This document shows positions 8,090 to 17,677 of a DNA stretch of 64,000 bases, piece after piece. This stretch comes from Aquificaceae bacterium. Lineage in GTDB: Bacteria > Aquificota > Aquificia > Aquificales > Aquificaceae. Position numbers and translations under genes: made by a program. Each line of letters opens with the position of its first letter. The first letter of the stretch is position 1. The DNA is taken from NCBI GenBank assembly GCA_037481935.1, contig JBBFKQ010000001.1, positions 80,741 through 144,740 of the forward strand, in the 5' to 3' direction. The notes beneath the pieces were generated by a model. The model was not told the origin of the DNA and ran no database searches. It saw only the letters and a list, made by a program, of their open reading frames with translations.

Positions 8090-8755
8090 CTATTCCTTCT
8101 GACATCCATGGGCTGTGGAGCTGAGAAGCTCCATTATCTTCTCCACCACCTCCTGTGGGCTCAGCCCCGTGGTGTCTATGACCACCGCATCCTCCGCAGG
8201 TCTGAAGGGATAGAGGGGTCTGTTTGCGTCCCTTTCGTCCCTCTCTACCACAGCCCTCAGGATTTCTTCGTAGCTCACATCCTGCCCCTGAGCTCTGAGT
8301 TGCTCGTATCTTCTTCTTGCCCTCTCTTCTGCAGAGGCAGTAAGAAAGACTTTCAGGTCTGCGTCTGGAAAGATATGCGTGCCAGCGTCTCTGCCCTCTG
8401 CCACCACCTGACCTCTGCCCACCAGAGACCTGAAGAACATGTTTATCCTCTCCCTGAAGGCTGGCAGTGCACCGATTCTGGACGCCATGTTTCCCACTTC
8501 TTCTGATACCAGCATACCCCCTATGTCTTCCCCCCTGTAGTGGACCTTTGTCTCGCCCGGGAGGAGCTCCACGCTGACAGGCTCTTCAAATACTTCCAGA
8601 GCCCTCTCTGGTTCAATTCCCCTCATCAGGCATACATAGGCAAAGGCTCTGTAAACTAGCCCTGTGTTCAGGTATGGAATTCCGAGCCTTCTGGATACCT
8701 CCCTTGCCGCCGTGCTTTTACCACTACCTGCAGGTCCATCTATGGCTATTTTCAT
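8090..8755 (-). CDS. cmk: Cytidylate kinase
   Basis: The enzyme phosphorylates CMP and dCMP with ATP. The P-loop GPAGSGKST is at residues 8-16; LNTGLVYRAFA (about 30-40) and the NMP-binding VAEGRDAGTHIFPDADLKVF region (about 118-137) with the conserved GRD.GT are typical. The 221-residue length fits the family. The start codon shares bases with the pilT stop (TGATG), so cmk is translationally coupled to pilT in a recA-pilT-cmk transcript. The C-terminal residues after 210 are less conserved. Confidence 0.95.
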   Translation of the reverse strand: MKIAIDGPAGSGKSTAAREVSRRLGIPYLNTGLVYRAFAYVCLMRGIEPERALEVFEEPVSVELLPGETKVHYRGEDIGGMLVSEEVGNMASRIGALPAFRERINMFFRSLVGRGQVVAEGRDAGTHIFPDADLKVFLTASAEERARRRYEQLRAQGQDVSYEEILRAVVERDERDANRPLYPFRPAEDAVVIDTTGLSPQEVVEKIMELLSSTAHGCQKE

Positions 8756-9852
8756 CAGAAGTAGCTTCTGCCACCCGATGCAATGCCCTTCAGCTTCAAC
8801 TCCAGGTCTGCCGGCCTGCTGGCGTACATCAGGGCTGTAGTATAGTCAATGAGACCATTTCTGTACAATTCCTCAAGATGCTGGTCAAATAGCTGTGTTC
8901 CATAAACGGACCTCCCTTTTTCAATGAGAAGGGGTATATCGTCAAACTTGGCGGGGTCTACTATGGCCTCCTTTATGGCTGCAGTGTTTATCAGCACCTC
9001 AACTGCAGGAATAACTCCCGTTCCGTCTGCTTTTGGAAGTAGTCTCTGAGAGAATATGGCAATGAGCGTTTCAGCGAGCTGTATTCTTATCTGTTCTCTT
9101 ACCTCAAGGTTGAACATGCTTATTAGCCTGTTTATGGTCTCCTTTGCATCTAGGGTATGAAGGGTGGACATTACCAGGTGTCCTGTCTCTGCAGCCTGCA
9201 GGGCTATGACTGCTGTTTCCGGGTCCCTTATCTCACCAACCATGATTACATCCGGGTCTTCTCTTAATGCAGACCTCAGCCCCTTAGCAAAGGAGGAGGT
9301 ATCAATACCCACCTCACGCTGAACTATAAAGGCTTCGTTATCCCTGAAAAGGTATTCTATGGGGTCTTCTATAGTAACAATGACGCAGTCTCTTGTGGAA
9401 TTTATGATGTTTATGAGCGAAGCCAGTGTCGTGGACTTGCCAGAACCAGTGGGTCCTGTCACAAGTACAAGACCCTTGGTGTTTTCAAGGATGACCTTTT
9501 TCATAACCTCGGGAAGGTTAAGGCTTTCAAAGGATGGTATGTTAAAGGGTATTACTCTGAAGGCAAGACCTGTTGTTGTCCTCTGCTTGTATACGTTAAC
9601 ACGGAAACGGGCCACACCCGGCAGTGAATAAGATGTGTCCGCTTCTCCAAACTCCTCAAACTCCGCCACCTTCCTACGATTTTTCTCAAGCACCTCCCGG
9701 ACTATCATCTCCATTGTTCTTTCTTCTATAGCCGGAAAATCAGAAAGCTTTATAAGCCTTTTCTTTACCCTGAGGACGGGCACGCTTCCCGTTTTAAGGT
9801 GCACATCTGACGCACCCAGTTCTATTGCCTTTTTAAGTATTAGCTGCAGCAA
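8755..9852 (-). CDS. pilT: Type IV pilus retraction ATPase PilT
   Basis: This hexameric cytoplasmic ATPase drives pilus retraction and twitching. Walker A is [10 protein letters not shown] (about 134-143), followed by the Asp box ([11 protein letters not shown]), Walker B ([16 protein letters not shown]) and the His box ([14 protein letters not shown]). The C-terminal AIREG-type retraction motif of PilT corresponds here to [12 protein letters not shown]. Length 365 is normal. It starts at a TTG inside the end of recA (20-bp overlap), with GGGAGG about 10 nt upstream. No other pilus genes are in the window. PilU is the main alternative. Confidence 0.93.
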   Translation of the reverse strand: MLQLILKKAIELGASDVHLKTGSVPVLRVKKRLIKLSDFPAIEERTMEMIVREVLEKNRRKVAEFEEFGEADTSYSLPGVARFRVNVYKQRTTTGLAFRVIPFNIPSFESLNLPEVMKKVILENTKGLVLVTGPTGSGKSTTLASLINIINSTRDCVIVTIEDPIEYLFRDNEAFIVQREVGIDTSSFAKGLRSALREDPDVIMVGEIRDPETAVIALQAAETGHLVMSTLHTLDAKETINRLISMFNLEVREQIRIQLAETLIAIFSQRLLPKADGTGVIPAVEVLINTAAIKEAIVDPAKFDDIPLLIEKGRSVYGTQLFDQHLEELYRNGLIDYTTALMYASRPADLELKLKGIASGGRSYF

Positions 9853-10855
9853 GCCCAGCTACCTCCCTTACCTTTTTTTCTATCTCCCGGGCAAGCTCTG
9901 GGTTTTCCATAAGGAATTTTTTAGCCTGTTCTCTCCCCTGTCCCAGCCTTATGTCACCGTAGCTATACCATGCACCGCTTTTGTTTATCACCTTCAGTTC
10001 ACTTGCGGTATCTATAAGGTCACAGAGCTTGCATATACCCTCGCCGTAGAGCACATCAAACTCAGCCTCCTGAAAGGGTGGTGCCAGCTTGTTTTTAACC
10101 ACTTTTACCCTCACCCTGTTGCCTGTCTTTTCTCCACTATCCTTTACCTCACCAATCCTTCTCACGTCAAGCCTCATGTCCGCAAAAAACTTTAGGGCTC
10201 TACCACCGGGCGTGGTCTCTGGGTTTCCAAACATGACACCGATTTTTTCCCTGAGCTGGTTTATGAAGATTATGGCTGTGTTTGCCCTGTGGGCCATGCC
10301 CTTTAACTTCCTGAGGGCCTGAGACATGAGCCTTGCCTGTTTGCCCACATGGGCTTCACCTATCTCACCCTCGAGCTCATCCTTCGGCACCAGCGCTGCC
10401 ACGGAGTCCACCACTATAACGTCCACGGCATTGCTTGCTATTAGGCTTTCCGCTATTTCAAGAGCCTGCTCTCCGTAGTCTGGCTGAGAAATGTAGAGGC
10501 TTTCTGTGTCAACGCCTATTTTCTCCGCATACCTTGGGTCAAGGGCGTGCTCCGCATCAATGAAGACCGCTATGCCTCCTGCCCTCTGGGCCTCCGCTAT
10601 TATATGAAGTGCAAGAGTGGTCTTACCTGAGGACTCGGGGCCAAATATTTCAACAACTCTGCCCCGGGGTATGCCACCTATACCCGTGGCTATGTCCAGT
10701 GCAATAGAACCGGTGGGTATAACATCCACCTTCACCTTCTCCGCCTTTTTCAGGGGCATTATGGAGCCCTTCCCAAAACGCCTTTCTATGCTGGTAAGGG
10801 CGTTTTCCAGAGCCTTTCTTTTCTCAAGGACTTCCTTCTGAACTTCTTCTATCAT
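9833..10855 (-). CDS. recA: Recombinase RecA
   Basis: This is the DNA strand-exchange ATPase for homologous repair. Walker [10 protein letters not shown] lies near residue 71, with [18 protein letters not shown] (Walker B and L1 region) and the L2 region [21 protein letters not shown]. The 340-residue protein has a short C-terminal tail without the acidic extension of E. coli RecA. The ATG at 10855 has an AGGAG Shine-Dalgarno sequence. No LexA-type operator was seen upstream. Confidence 0.98.
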   Translation of the reverse strand: MIEEVQKEVLEKRKALENALTSIERRFGKGSIMPLKKAEKVKVDVIPTGSIALDIATGIGGIPRGRVVEIFGPESSGKTTLALHIIAEAQRAGGIAVFIDAEHALDPRYAEKIGVDTESLYISQPDYGEQALEIAESLIASNAVDVIVVDSVAALVPKDELEGEIGEAHVGKQARLMSQALRKLKGMAHRANTAIIFINQLREKIGVMFGNPETTPGGRALKFFADMRLDVRRIGEVKDSGEKTGNRVRVKVVKNKLAPPFQEAEFDVLYGEGICKLCDLIDTASELKVINKSGAWYSYGDIRLGQGREQAKKFLMENPELAREIEKKVREVAGLAAANT

Positions 10856-10867
10856 AAACCTCTCCTG

Positions 10868-11137
10868 TTAATATTCTACCACTCTTGGCACCACAAAGAA
10901 ACCCCCTTCACCCTCTGGTGCCTTTTCTAAAATTAGATATGGCTCAAAGTCCCTTGATGGCTCATCTTCTCTCATGGGTGTCTCATCAAAGTGAGAGGTG
11001 AAGGACTCCACTTGCCATGTATCAACCTCCTGCAGTTGCTCCACAAAATGCAGTATGCTCTTGAGCTGTTTTTCAAAGTATTCCTTCTCTTCTTCTGTGA
11101 GCCTGAGCCTTGCAAGGTGGGCAACCTTTTCCACCAT
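10868..11137 (-). CDS. gatC: Glutamyl-tRNA(Gln)/aspartyl-tRNA(Asn) amidotransferase subunit C
   Basis: GatC is the small scaffold of the GatCAB amidotransferase that makes Gln-tRNA and Asn-tRNA. At 89 residues it shows the family pattern: N-terminal VEKVAHLARLRLTEEEKEYF, a central helix ending in VEQLQEVDT, and the C-terminal MREDEP block. It lies 12 nt upstream of recA on the same strand and 23 nt below lspA. gatA and gatB are not in the window. Confidence 0.9.
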   Translation of the reverse strand: MVEKVAHLARLRLTEEEKEYFEKQLKSILHFVEQLQEVDTWQVESFTSHFDETPMREDEPSRDFEPYLILEKAPEGEGGFFVVPRVVEY

Positions 11138-11160
11138 AGAAATAGAATATAGCAGAACTT

Positions 11161-11646
11161 TTAGCTTTTTCCACCCCTTAGAAAGAGCTCTCTCAGGAGG
11201 AGAAGGAATATGGCAATGCTTATGCTGGCATCTGCAAGGTTAAAGGCTGGCCACGAAAGCCCTCCGTAGGATAGATATATAAAATCTCTCACATAGCCAA
11301 GCAAAACCCTGTCATAGAGGTTTCCGAGAGCTCCACCTCCCACCATGCCCATCAGAAGGGGAAGGATTTTCCCCCCTGTTTTTAGAGCGTAAAGAAAGGT
11401 TATGACAAGAGCTACCAGGGGAGTTATGAAAAGGACGGGGATTCTTAAAAAATCTGGTGCATCTGCAAGAAGGCCAAAGGCCACCCCCCTGTTGTAAACC
11501 AGCACAAGGTGCAAAAAGGGCAGAAGACTTATATCCCTGTCCTTTAGAAGGGATTCTGCAAGATTCTTGGTGATAAGGTCAAGAAGCAGGATACCGAGCG
11601 CAGTAAATGCGTATATCAAAGCAGGTTTTCTAAGGCTTTTTCCCAT
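11161..11646 (-). CDS. lspA: Lipoprotein signal peptidase (signal peptidase II)
   Basis: This inner-membrane aspartyl protease removes signal peptides from prolipoproteins. The 161-residue protein has four predicted membrane segments. The conserved NRGVAFGLL, the NLYDRVLLGYVRDF block with the first catalytic Asp, and FNLADASI with the second are all present. Its start lies inside the end of purL (31-bp overlap), suggesting coupled translation. Confidence 0.95.
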   Translation of the reverse strand: MGKSLRKPALIYAFTALGILLLDLITKNLAESLLKDRDISLLPFLHLVLVYNRGVAFGLLADAPDFLRIPVLFITPLVALVITFLYALKTGGKILPLLMGMVGGGALGNLYDRVLLGYVRDFIYLSYGGLSWPAFNLADASISIAIFLLLLRELFLRGGKS

Positions 11647-13829
11647 ATCTCCTCAAGTTCGCTGACTTGCAGTTCAAGGATTTTTTCCTCATTGTTGGTA
11701 AGGGTAAAAAACTCTTCTTCCTTCACCCTCCCTAAAAATAGCCAGTCAAGGTCATGCCCTTCCACAAGGTCCTTAAAAACCTCCGCATCTTCCCTTCTTA
11801 CACTCACCACCACCATGGTGGGGTTTTCTGAGAAGAGGAAAAAGTCAAGCCTTTCCTCCATGTAGAGGTTCACTTCAACACCCAAACCTGTGCCAAAGAG
11901 GCATTCCAGAAGAGCCACCGCAAGCCCACCCAGAGAAACATCATGAGCGGACCTCAGTATGTTTTCCTTAATTAGCTTAATAAGAAGTGCATGTAGCCTT
12001 TTTTCCTTCTCAAGGTTTACCTGAGGGGTTCTCCCCGAAACTCTTCCGTGAATAACCTTAAGGTATTCGCTGCCGGCAAGGGAAAATTCTCTCTTTAGGT
12101 CTCCCATCAAAAATATAAGGTCTCCCTCTTCCTTAAAGCAGTGGTCAAGAAACCTTCCATCCTCCAGATAACCCACTGCAACCATTATGGGTGTGGGGTA
12201 TATGTTCCTTATTTCCTCTCTTTCCACCGTCTCGTTGTAGAGGGAAACATTACCGCTCACTACAGGAACCTCAAAAAATTTGCAGGCCTCCGATATGCCC
12301 TCTATGGCCCTTACCAACTGCCACATCACTTCTGGTCTGTCGGGGTTTCCAAAGTTCAGGCAGTCAGTTATGCCCAGTGGCTTTGCTCCCACGCAGGCAA
12401 GGTTTCTGAGGGCTTCCGCCACTGCGTATTTACCACCCTCGTAGGGGTCAAGAAAAAGCATACGCCCGTTTCCCTCTGCGGTGATGGCTATTAATCTCTC
12501 ACTTTTCAGCTCCGGTTTTTCCACCCATTTTACCCTCATCACCGCAGCATCACCACCGGGCTTGAGCACCGTGTTTGTGCCCACCTGATGGTCATACTGG
12601 CTGTAAACCCACTCCTTGGAGGCTATGTTGGGAGAAGAAAGGAGTTTTATAAGAGCCTCCTGAAGAGGAACCTCAGGAAGGCTGTTCTGGTCAAAATCCC
12701 ATAAGGACTTGAGACGATCTGGCTCTCTGTATGGCTTTTCGTATACCGGTGCCTCCTCCACTATCAGGCTGACCGGAAGCTCAACCACCAGCTCACCCTT
12801 ATGGTAAGCCCTGAAAAGCCCATCCTCTGTGAGCCTGCCCACCACTGCCCCCTCAAGATGGTAGTATTTAGAAAGCTCCAGAAGCCTGTGAACCTTTTCC
12901 TCCTGGGTCACAAGAAGCATTCTCTCCTGGCTTTCCGAGAGGAGTATCTCAAAGTCCTTCATGCCCTCCTCTCTGAGGGGAACTCGGTCAAGCCAGAGCT
13001 CCACCCCGCACTTTGACTTGTTTGCAAGCTCTGAGGAAGCACCAGAAAGCCCGGCAGCTCCAAGGTCCTGAAGACCACTTACAAGTTCTTCTTCAAGGGC
13101 TTGAAGAACTGCCTCTATGAGTTTCTTACCAAAGTAGGGGTCTCCAATCTGCACATTTGGCAGTTTTTCTTCAATACCTTCTCCAAACTCCGCAGAAGCC
13201 ATCACAGCACCGTGTATGCCATCCCTTCCCGTGGAAGAGCCAAGAAGAAAGAGCAGGTCTCCGGGTCTTCCCCTTGCCCTGAACATCCTGCCTGCGGGCA
13301 AAATCCCAAGACAGAAGGCGTTAACAAGGGGGTTTGTTCTGTAGCATTCCTCAAAGTATGTTTCACCTGCAACGGTGGGTATGCCTATGCAGTTACCGTA
13401 ATGGGATATGCCACTCACCACACCCTTCACAATCCTTTTGTCCGGAGGAAGTCCAAACCTGAGAGAGTCTGCAAGGGCTATGGGTCTTGCACCCATGGAA
13501 AGTATGTCTCTTATTATCCCACCAACGCCCGTGGCAGCACCATGAAAGGGTTCAATGTAGGAAGGATGGTTGTGGCTTTCTATCTTGAAGGCAAGCCATA
13601 CCTTATCGTCAAGCTCAACCACCCCTGCGTTTTCACCCGGTCCCTGAACCACCCAGTCTGCACTGGTGGGAAACTTTCTCAGATGCACCTTTGAAGACTT
13701 GTATGAGCAGTGCTCAGACCAGAGGGCACCAAGAACACCAAGCTCCACGGAGTTTGGTTCACGCCCGAGCCTGCTGACTATTCTTTCATATTCTTCCTCT
13801 TTGAGACCATAAAGCTGGTAGAGTTTCAT
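11616..13829 (-). CDS. purL: Phosphoribosylformylglycinamidine synthase, PurL subunit (small form)
   Basis: The enzyme catalyses the fourth step of purine synthesis, using ammonia delivered by PurQ with PurS. The 737-residue size is the small PurL of the three-subunit enzyme. Visible blocks include LWSEHCSYKSSK near residue 35, ESHNHPS(Y)IEPFHGAATGVGG (about 83-104), LQDLGAAGLSGASSE and the C-terminal half motif AHDVSLGGLAVALLE. It overlaps fabI by 4 bp upstream and lspA by 31 bp downstream. purQ and purS are not in the window. Confidence 0.97.
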   Translation of the reverse strand: MKLYQLYGLKEEEYERIVSRLGREPNSVELGVLGALWSEHCSYKSSKVHLRKFPTSADWVVQGPGENAGVVELDDKVWLAFKIESHNHPSYIEPFHGAATGVGGIIRDILSMGARPIALADSLRFGLPPDKRIVKGVVSGISHYGNCIGIPTVAGETYFEECYRTNPLVNAFCLGILPAGRMFRARGRPGDLLFLLGSSTGRDGIHGAVMASAEFGEGIEEKLPNVQIGDPYFGKKLIEAVLQALEEELVSGLQDLGAAGLSGASSELANKSKCGVELWLDRVPLREEGMKDFEILLSESQERMLLVTQEEKVHRLLELSKYYHLEGAVVGRLTEDGLFRAYHKGELVVELPVSLIVEEAPVYEKPYREPDRLKSLWDFDQNSLPEVPLQEALIKLLSSPNIASKEWVYSQYDHQVGTNTVLKPGGDAAVMRVKWVEKPELKSERLIAITAEGNGRMLFLDPYEGGKYAVAEALRNLACVGAKPLGITDCLNFGNPDRPEVMWQLVRAIEGISEACKFFEVPVVSGNVSLYNETVEREEIRNIYPTPIMVAVGYLEDGRFLDHCFKEEGDLIFLMGDLKREFSLAGSEYLKVIHGRVSGRTPQVNLEKEKRLHALLIKLIKENILRSAHDVSLGGLAVALLECLFGTGLGVEVNLYMEERLDFFLFSENPTMVVVSVRREDAEVFKDLVEGHDLDWLFLGRVKEEEFFTLTNNEEKILELQVSELEEIWEKALENLL

Positions 13830-14647
13830 CCCTTCTGTTCTCCGAAAACCTCCTTCTTTATGTCCTCTTCCCTTCCAAAGACACCCATTATGTGATAGCC
13901 ATTGTCCACATGAATCACTTCACCGGTTATAGCCCTTGCCCAGTCACTACAAAGAAAGACAGCAGTATCTCCCACATCCTCTATGGTTATGGCTCTTCCA
14001 AAGGGGTTTACCTTTGTGGTGTGTTCCATAAGGAGGTGGAAACCCGTTATGCTGTATGCGGCAAGGGTCTTTATGGGACCTGCAGATATGGCGTTTATCC
14101 TGTGCCCTTGCTTTGCTATATCGTAGGCAAGATAACGCACCGTGCACTCAAGGGCGGACTTTGCTATACCCATAACATTGTAATGAGGAACCACCTTCTC
14201 TGCACCGTAGTATGAAAGGGTTATTATGGAGCCGCTCCTGCCCTCCATGAGAGGAAGAAGCTCTCTGGTGAGGGCTATAAGGGAATATACGGATATGTCC
14301 ATTGCAGTTTTGAAGCCTTCCCTTGACGTGTCTATCACTCCACCCCTGAACTCTTCTTTTGGTGCGTAGGCAATGGAATGAACTATTATGTCCAGACTGC
14401 CCCATACCTCAGAAAGCCAGTCCTTGAGAGCCCTTATATTTTGGTCCTCTGACACATCATATTCAAAGATAAGACCTGAACCAAACTCCTCTGCTACCTC
14501 TTCCACCCTTTTTTTTAGCTTTTCACTGGCGTAAGTGAAGGCAAGCTCCGCACCTTCCCTATGAAAGGCCTTTGCTATACCGTAAGCTATACTTCTTTCG
14601 TTTGCCACACCCGTTATAAGGGCCCTTTTACCTTCAAGAAGACCCAT
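13826..14647 (-). CDS. fabI: Enoyl-[acyl-carrier-protein] reductase (NADH)
   Basis: The enzyme performs the last reduction of the type II fatty-acid elongation cycle. The Rossmann start LEGKRALITGVANERSIAYG is followed by HSIAYAPKEEF, the catalytic Y-x6-K in YNVMGIAK (near 160) and RINAISAGPIKTLAA. The C-terminus GEVIHVDNGYHIMG is typical of FabI. At 273 residues it is a few residues longer than E. coli FabI. It lies 11 nt downstream of the ADH synthase gene and overlaps purL by 4 bp. fabF and acpP are at 47944-49418. Confidence 0.96.
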   Translation of the reverse strand: MGLLEGKRALITGVANERSIAYGIAKAFHREGAELAFTYASEKLKKRVEEVAEEFGSGLIFEYDVSEDQNIRALKDWLSEVWGSLDIIVHSIAYAPKEEFRGGVIDTSREGFKTAMDISVYSLIALTRELLPLMEGRSGSIITLSYYGAEKVVPHYNVMGIAKSALECTVRYLAYDIAKQGHRINAISAGPIKTLAAYSITGFHLLMEHTTKVNPFGRAITIEDVGDTAVFLCSDWARAITGEVIHVDNGYHIMGVFGREEDIKKEVFGEQKG

Positions 14648-14658
14648 ACTTGCCTCCT

Positions 14659-15450
14659 CTACTGAATGATTTTTATGGCTTCTTCCACGCTTCTGCCCTC
14701 GTGCACTATGAGGCTGAGGGCTCTCACCATACCCACTCTGTTTTTAGCCTGAAATACGTTCCGCCCGATGGAAAGGCCCCTTGCCCCAGCCCTTATGGCA
14801 CCATGAACCATCTCAAGCACCTCTCTTTCTGTTTTCATCTTTGGACCTCCGGCTATGACCACAGGAATAGGGCATCCTTCCACCACCTTTGAAAAGCTCT
14901 CAGGATCTCCCGTGTAGGGAACTTTTACTATGTCCGCACCCAATTCCGCACCGAGCCTTGCACAGTGAGCTACCACTCTGGGCTCATACTGGTTCATGTC
15001 CTTGCCCCTTCCGTAAACCATGGCAAGAAGGGGCATGCCCCATTCTTCACACACTTTGGATACATAGCCCAGGTCTCTGAGCATTTCCCTCTCCATGTCT
15101 GCACCCACGTTCACATGCACCGATACGCCGTCTGCACCCAGCTTTATGGCTTCTTCCACCGTGCAGACCAGCACCTTGTCGTTTTTTGTAGGTGCCCAGT
15201 CGGTAGAAGCAGAGAGGTGAACTATTAGCCCTATGTCTCTGCCTTTCCCCCTGTGCCCCGCCTTCACCATGCCCTTATGGAGCACCACAGCATTGGCACC
15301 GCCCTCCGCCACATCTTCCACCGCCTTTCTTATATTCTCAATCCCCTCCATCGGGCCGGAGCTTACCCCATGGTCCATGGGAACTATTATTGTCTTGCCC
15401 GTATCTCTGTTAATAAGTCTCTCAAGCCTGAGCTGTTTACCTATGCTCAT
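14659..15450 (-). CDS. aroA': 2-amino-3,7-dideoxy-D-threo-hept-6-ulosonate synthase (ADH synthase)
   Basis: This 263-residue class I aldolase-like TIM barrel is of the MJ0400 type and starts the archaeal route to 3-dehydroquinate, from aspartate semialdehyde and a 6-deoxy-5-ketofructose phosphate. Motifs are [13 protein letters not shown] (about 20-32), [20 protein letters not shown] and [11 protein letters not shown] with the Schiff-base Lys (about 176). The C-terminal [13 protein letters not shown] phosphate-binding loop is present. A plain class I fructose-bisphosphate aldolase is the alternative, but the companion dehydroquinate synthase II at 7013 favours the aromatic pathway. Confidence 0.88.
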   Translation of the reverse strand: MSIGKQLRLERLINRDTGKTIIVPMDHGVSSGPMEGIENIRKAVEDVAEGGANAVVLHKGMVKAGHRGKGRDIGLIVHLSASTDWAPTKNDKVLVCTVEEAIKLGADGVSVHVNVGADMEREMLRDLGYVSKVCEEWGMPLLAMVYGRGKDMNQYEPRVVAHCARLGAELGADIVKVPYTGDPESFSKVVEGCPIPVVIAGGPKMKTEREVLEMVHGAIRAGARGLSIGRNVFQAKNRVGMVRALSLIVHEGRSVEEAIKIIQ

Positions 15451-15454
15451 GTTT

Positions 15455-16159
15455 TTAACCTCCCTTAAACCTGAAAGTTATTATGCCTGTCTGGACCGTG
15501 TTTTCCCTTATGGCTTCAAACCTTATACCCCTTACAAACTCCACCATCTTCTGGTCCACCTGGGTTGAACCGCTTTTCTGAATTATCTGAACCCTTGAGA
15601 CCACACCAGAAGGCTCTATCCATACCCTTACTCTAAGGGGGCTGAGGGGTTCATCAGAGCTTATCCTCGGAAGGGGGGGTGTATAAACCGTTGCCCTTCC
15701 ACCACCTGAAAGCCCCACACCTCCAGGTGATACAACCGCCGTTATGCTTCCAATGTCTGCACTCTTTACGCCCTCCCTCTCCACCTCTCTTTCCCTTCCC
15801 CTTACCTTCTGCTCAATCTCCTGAAGCAGTGAAGGCTCTTCCTTTTGAGTGCCTGCTGGCACCTGAATGTCTCCCTTCTCTCTTGATACCTCAACCGGAG
15901 ATGCAATGGCCTTATCTTTTCCTTTTTTAGTAATACCTTCTCCCTCTCTTGGCTTATGAAGAATGCCCTGCCTTCCACCCGCCAACTTTATTTCCTTTGC
16001 AAGTGGCATATCTTCAACATATACCTGTAAGGGAGGCGTTGGAGAGTTCACCTCAATTCTAACAGAGAGATAGAGTGAAAGAAGGGTAAACATCATAAGG
16101 TTCAGAATTATAGATATGCCCCAGTGAAATAATGTTTCTACTTTATCCTCTCTCAGCAT
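15455..16159 (-). CDS. TonB-like energy transducer protein
   Basis: This 234-residue protein has one N-terminal membrane segment (about residues 14-33), a proline- and charge-rich periplasmic linker, and a C-terminal TonB-like domain (about 150-234) with the pattern [19 protein letters not shown] ... VRGIRFEAI. The linker is rich in E/K/R rather than the PK/PE repeats of classical TonB. No exbB/exbD is adjacent; those of the window are at 62632-63409. It lies directly downstream of the exopolysaccharide genes and 4 nt before the ADH synthase gene. A TGCTATACT extended -10 lies 10 nt before the ATG. It may serve another export or import machine. Confidence 0.75.
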   Translation of the reverse strand: MLREDKVETLFHWGISIILNLMMFTLLSLYLSVRIEVNSPTPPLQVYVEDMPLAKEIKLAGGRQGILHKPREGEGITKKGKDKAIASPVEVSREKGDIQVPAGTQKEEPSLLQEIEQKVRGREREVEREGVKSADIGSITAVVSPGGVGLSGGGRATVYTPPLPRISSDEPLSPLRVRVWIEPSGVVSRVQIIQKSGSTQVDQKMVEFVRGIRFEAIRENTVQTGIITFRFKGG

Positions 16160-16201
16160 TATGTATCATAGTATAGCACATAGGCTATATTTTTTGAATG
16201 A

Positions 16202-17677
16202 TTAGAATATATGTCTTAGACCTACCCCGACTTGATAATACTTCCAACCGGCAGCCGTCTGCATTGCATAGTTACCAGCCTCAAAGTCCAGAGCAATCCA
16301 TGTATTCCTGCTAAGCTTGAAACCAACAGAAGCATACCCGCCACCTATAAGATCACTGTTGGTTTTATTGTATCTTTTATAGTTCTGATAACCAATAAAT
16401 GGCTCCAAGTAGACATAAAAATTACCTCTATTGTGCTGTAATGCAAAAAATATATGGTTTGAAATATAGTCTTTTGGGTCAAAATAACCCATTCTTTTAT
16501 GTTTGTCATAATTACTGTATATTAATCTGTAGCCAATCTTAAAGTTTGGATTGGACTGTGTCAACCTATACGCTGGGGATAGTATCATGAAATGGCCTTT
16601 ATTACCATCGGAGAAAAGACGAAGTTGATATGAACCACTGAAGTCAACACTATCATTTATGCGCTGAAAGGTACTTATAGCAAAGGCAGTCATTCTTATC
16701 TTATTTTGTAAGAGCTCTGCAGTATAAGTCATAATGCTGGTGTTTAAGGAGATATTAAGACTACCCCTCCCAGCAAAAATAGATACTCCAGCGCCACCTA
16801 TGAACTTTTCTGATGAGCCTATAGACAATGTGCCAAAAGTGCCAGACAGGAGGGCATTTTCAGATACTCTTTTATTCAGTTCAATTCCGAACTCGTAGGC
16901 TTTCTTATCCCTTGTATTATCCTCGGCCCATATATACCTATAGTAGGGTGATAATCTATAGTCTTCTAACCAGAAAATGCCTCTAAGGGTAAGTGTATCT
17001 ACTCTGTTATCGTCGCTATCTCTGTAATATGTATAGCCAGAACTTACCTGAGGTCCGAACTTCTGTAAATAGGCCTCCTTAGCCTCATCAAGCTCCTTTG
17101 ATTGATATGTATACATTGGCTTTAGCTTCTCAAGAGTATTTTTGGTATCAATCCTTCTATCCAATGCCATATACCCATAAGAAAGAGCAAGTCCGCTGTC
17201 AAAGTCCTTTCTTTCAGCGTATATCCGCTCGTATATTTCTGTAGCCTTATCGGGTCTTCCAGACCAACGAAGGGCATTACCTTTTACAAGAAGGGCATCA
17301 GAATTCTGAGGTTCCTTTGAAAGTATATAATCAAGCTCTTTTATAGCCTCAAAATTCTTCCCTCTCCATGTAAGAACTCTTGCAAGATGCAGTCTTATCT
17401 GTAAATCTTCTGGATACTTTTCTAATAACTCCTTCAGCATCATCTCGGCTTCTTTCAGCATGCCTCCCCACGACACGGATACAGCCATTCTAAATCTTTC
17501 TTCTCTTGATAAATCGCCCATTTGATTCCAGATTTTTGCGTATACCTCAGCCGCTTTTCTATAGTTCCCTTCCCTGTAATATCTGTCTCCTTCTTCCTTC
17601 AACTTAAGAAGCTCTGGTTGTACAGCGTAAACCCCGCATGCAAGAACAAAAGAAGCCACTATAGATATTATTTTCAT
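16202..17677 (-). CDS. TPR plus outer-membrane beta-barrel protein (YaiO/PgaA-like exporter)
   Basis: A signal peptide (about 1-18, ending VYA) is followed by TPR helices (about 25-200: EEGDRYYREGNYRKAAEVYAKI and further repeats). The remaining 290 residues alternate as beta-strands and end in the aromatic GVGLRHIF, typical of outer-membrane barrels of the YaiO family. PgaA, the poly-N-acetylglucosamine exporter, has the same TPR-barrel layout. It follows the deacetylase gene with a 4-bp overlap, so it is probably the outer-membrane exit of the polysaccharide made by the synthase at 20824. The substrate is inferred from context. Confidence 0.82.
   Translation of the reverse strand: MKIISIVASFVLACGVYAVQPELLKLKEEGDRYYREGNYRKAAEVYAKIWNQMGDLSREERFRMAVSVSWGGMLKEAEMMLKELLEKYPEDLQIRLHLARVLTWRGKNFEAIKELDYILSKEPQNSDALLVKGNALRWSGRPDKATEIYERIYAERKDFDSGLALSYGYMALDRRIDTKNTLEKLKPMYTYQSKELDEAKEAYLQKFGPQVSSGYTYYRDSDDNRVDTLTLRGIFWLEDYRLSPYYRYIWAEDNTRDKKAYEFGIELNKRVSENALLSGTFGTLSIGSSEKFIGGAGVSIFAGRGSLNISLNTSIMTYTAELLQNKIRMTAFAISTFQRINDSVDFSGSYQLRLFSDGNKGHFMILSPAYRLTQSNPNFKIGYRLIYSNYDKHKRMGYFDPKDYISNHIFFALQHNRGNFYVYLEPFIGYQNYKRYNKTNSDLIGGGYASVGFKLSRNTWIALDFEAGNYAMQTAAGWKYYQVGVGLRHIF

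Noticed and set aside
9635-10195. 186-codon plus-strand frame across the pilT/recA junction
   Set aside because: It runs antisense to two certain genes and has low-complexity Ser/Thr/Phe composition typical of a shadow frame.
13101-13694. 197-codon plus-strand frame inside purL
   Set aside because: It is antisense to conserved purL sequence and has no recognisable domain.
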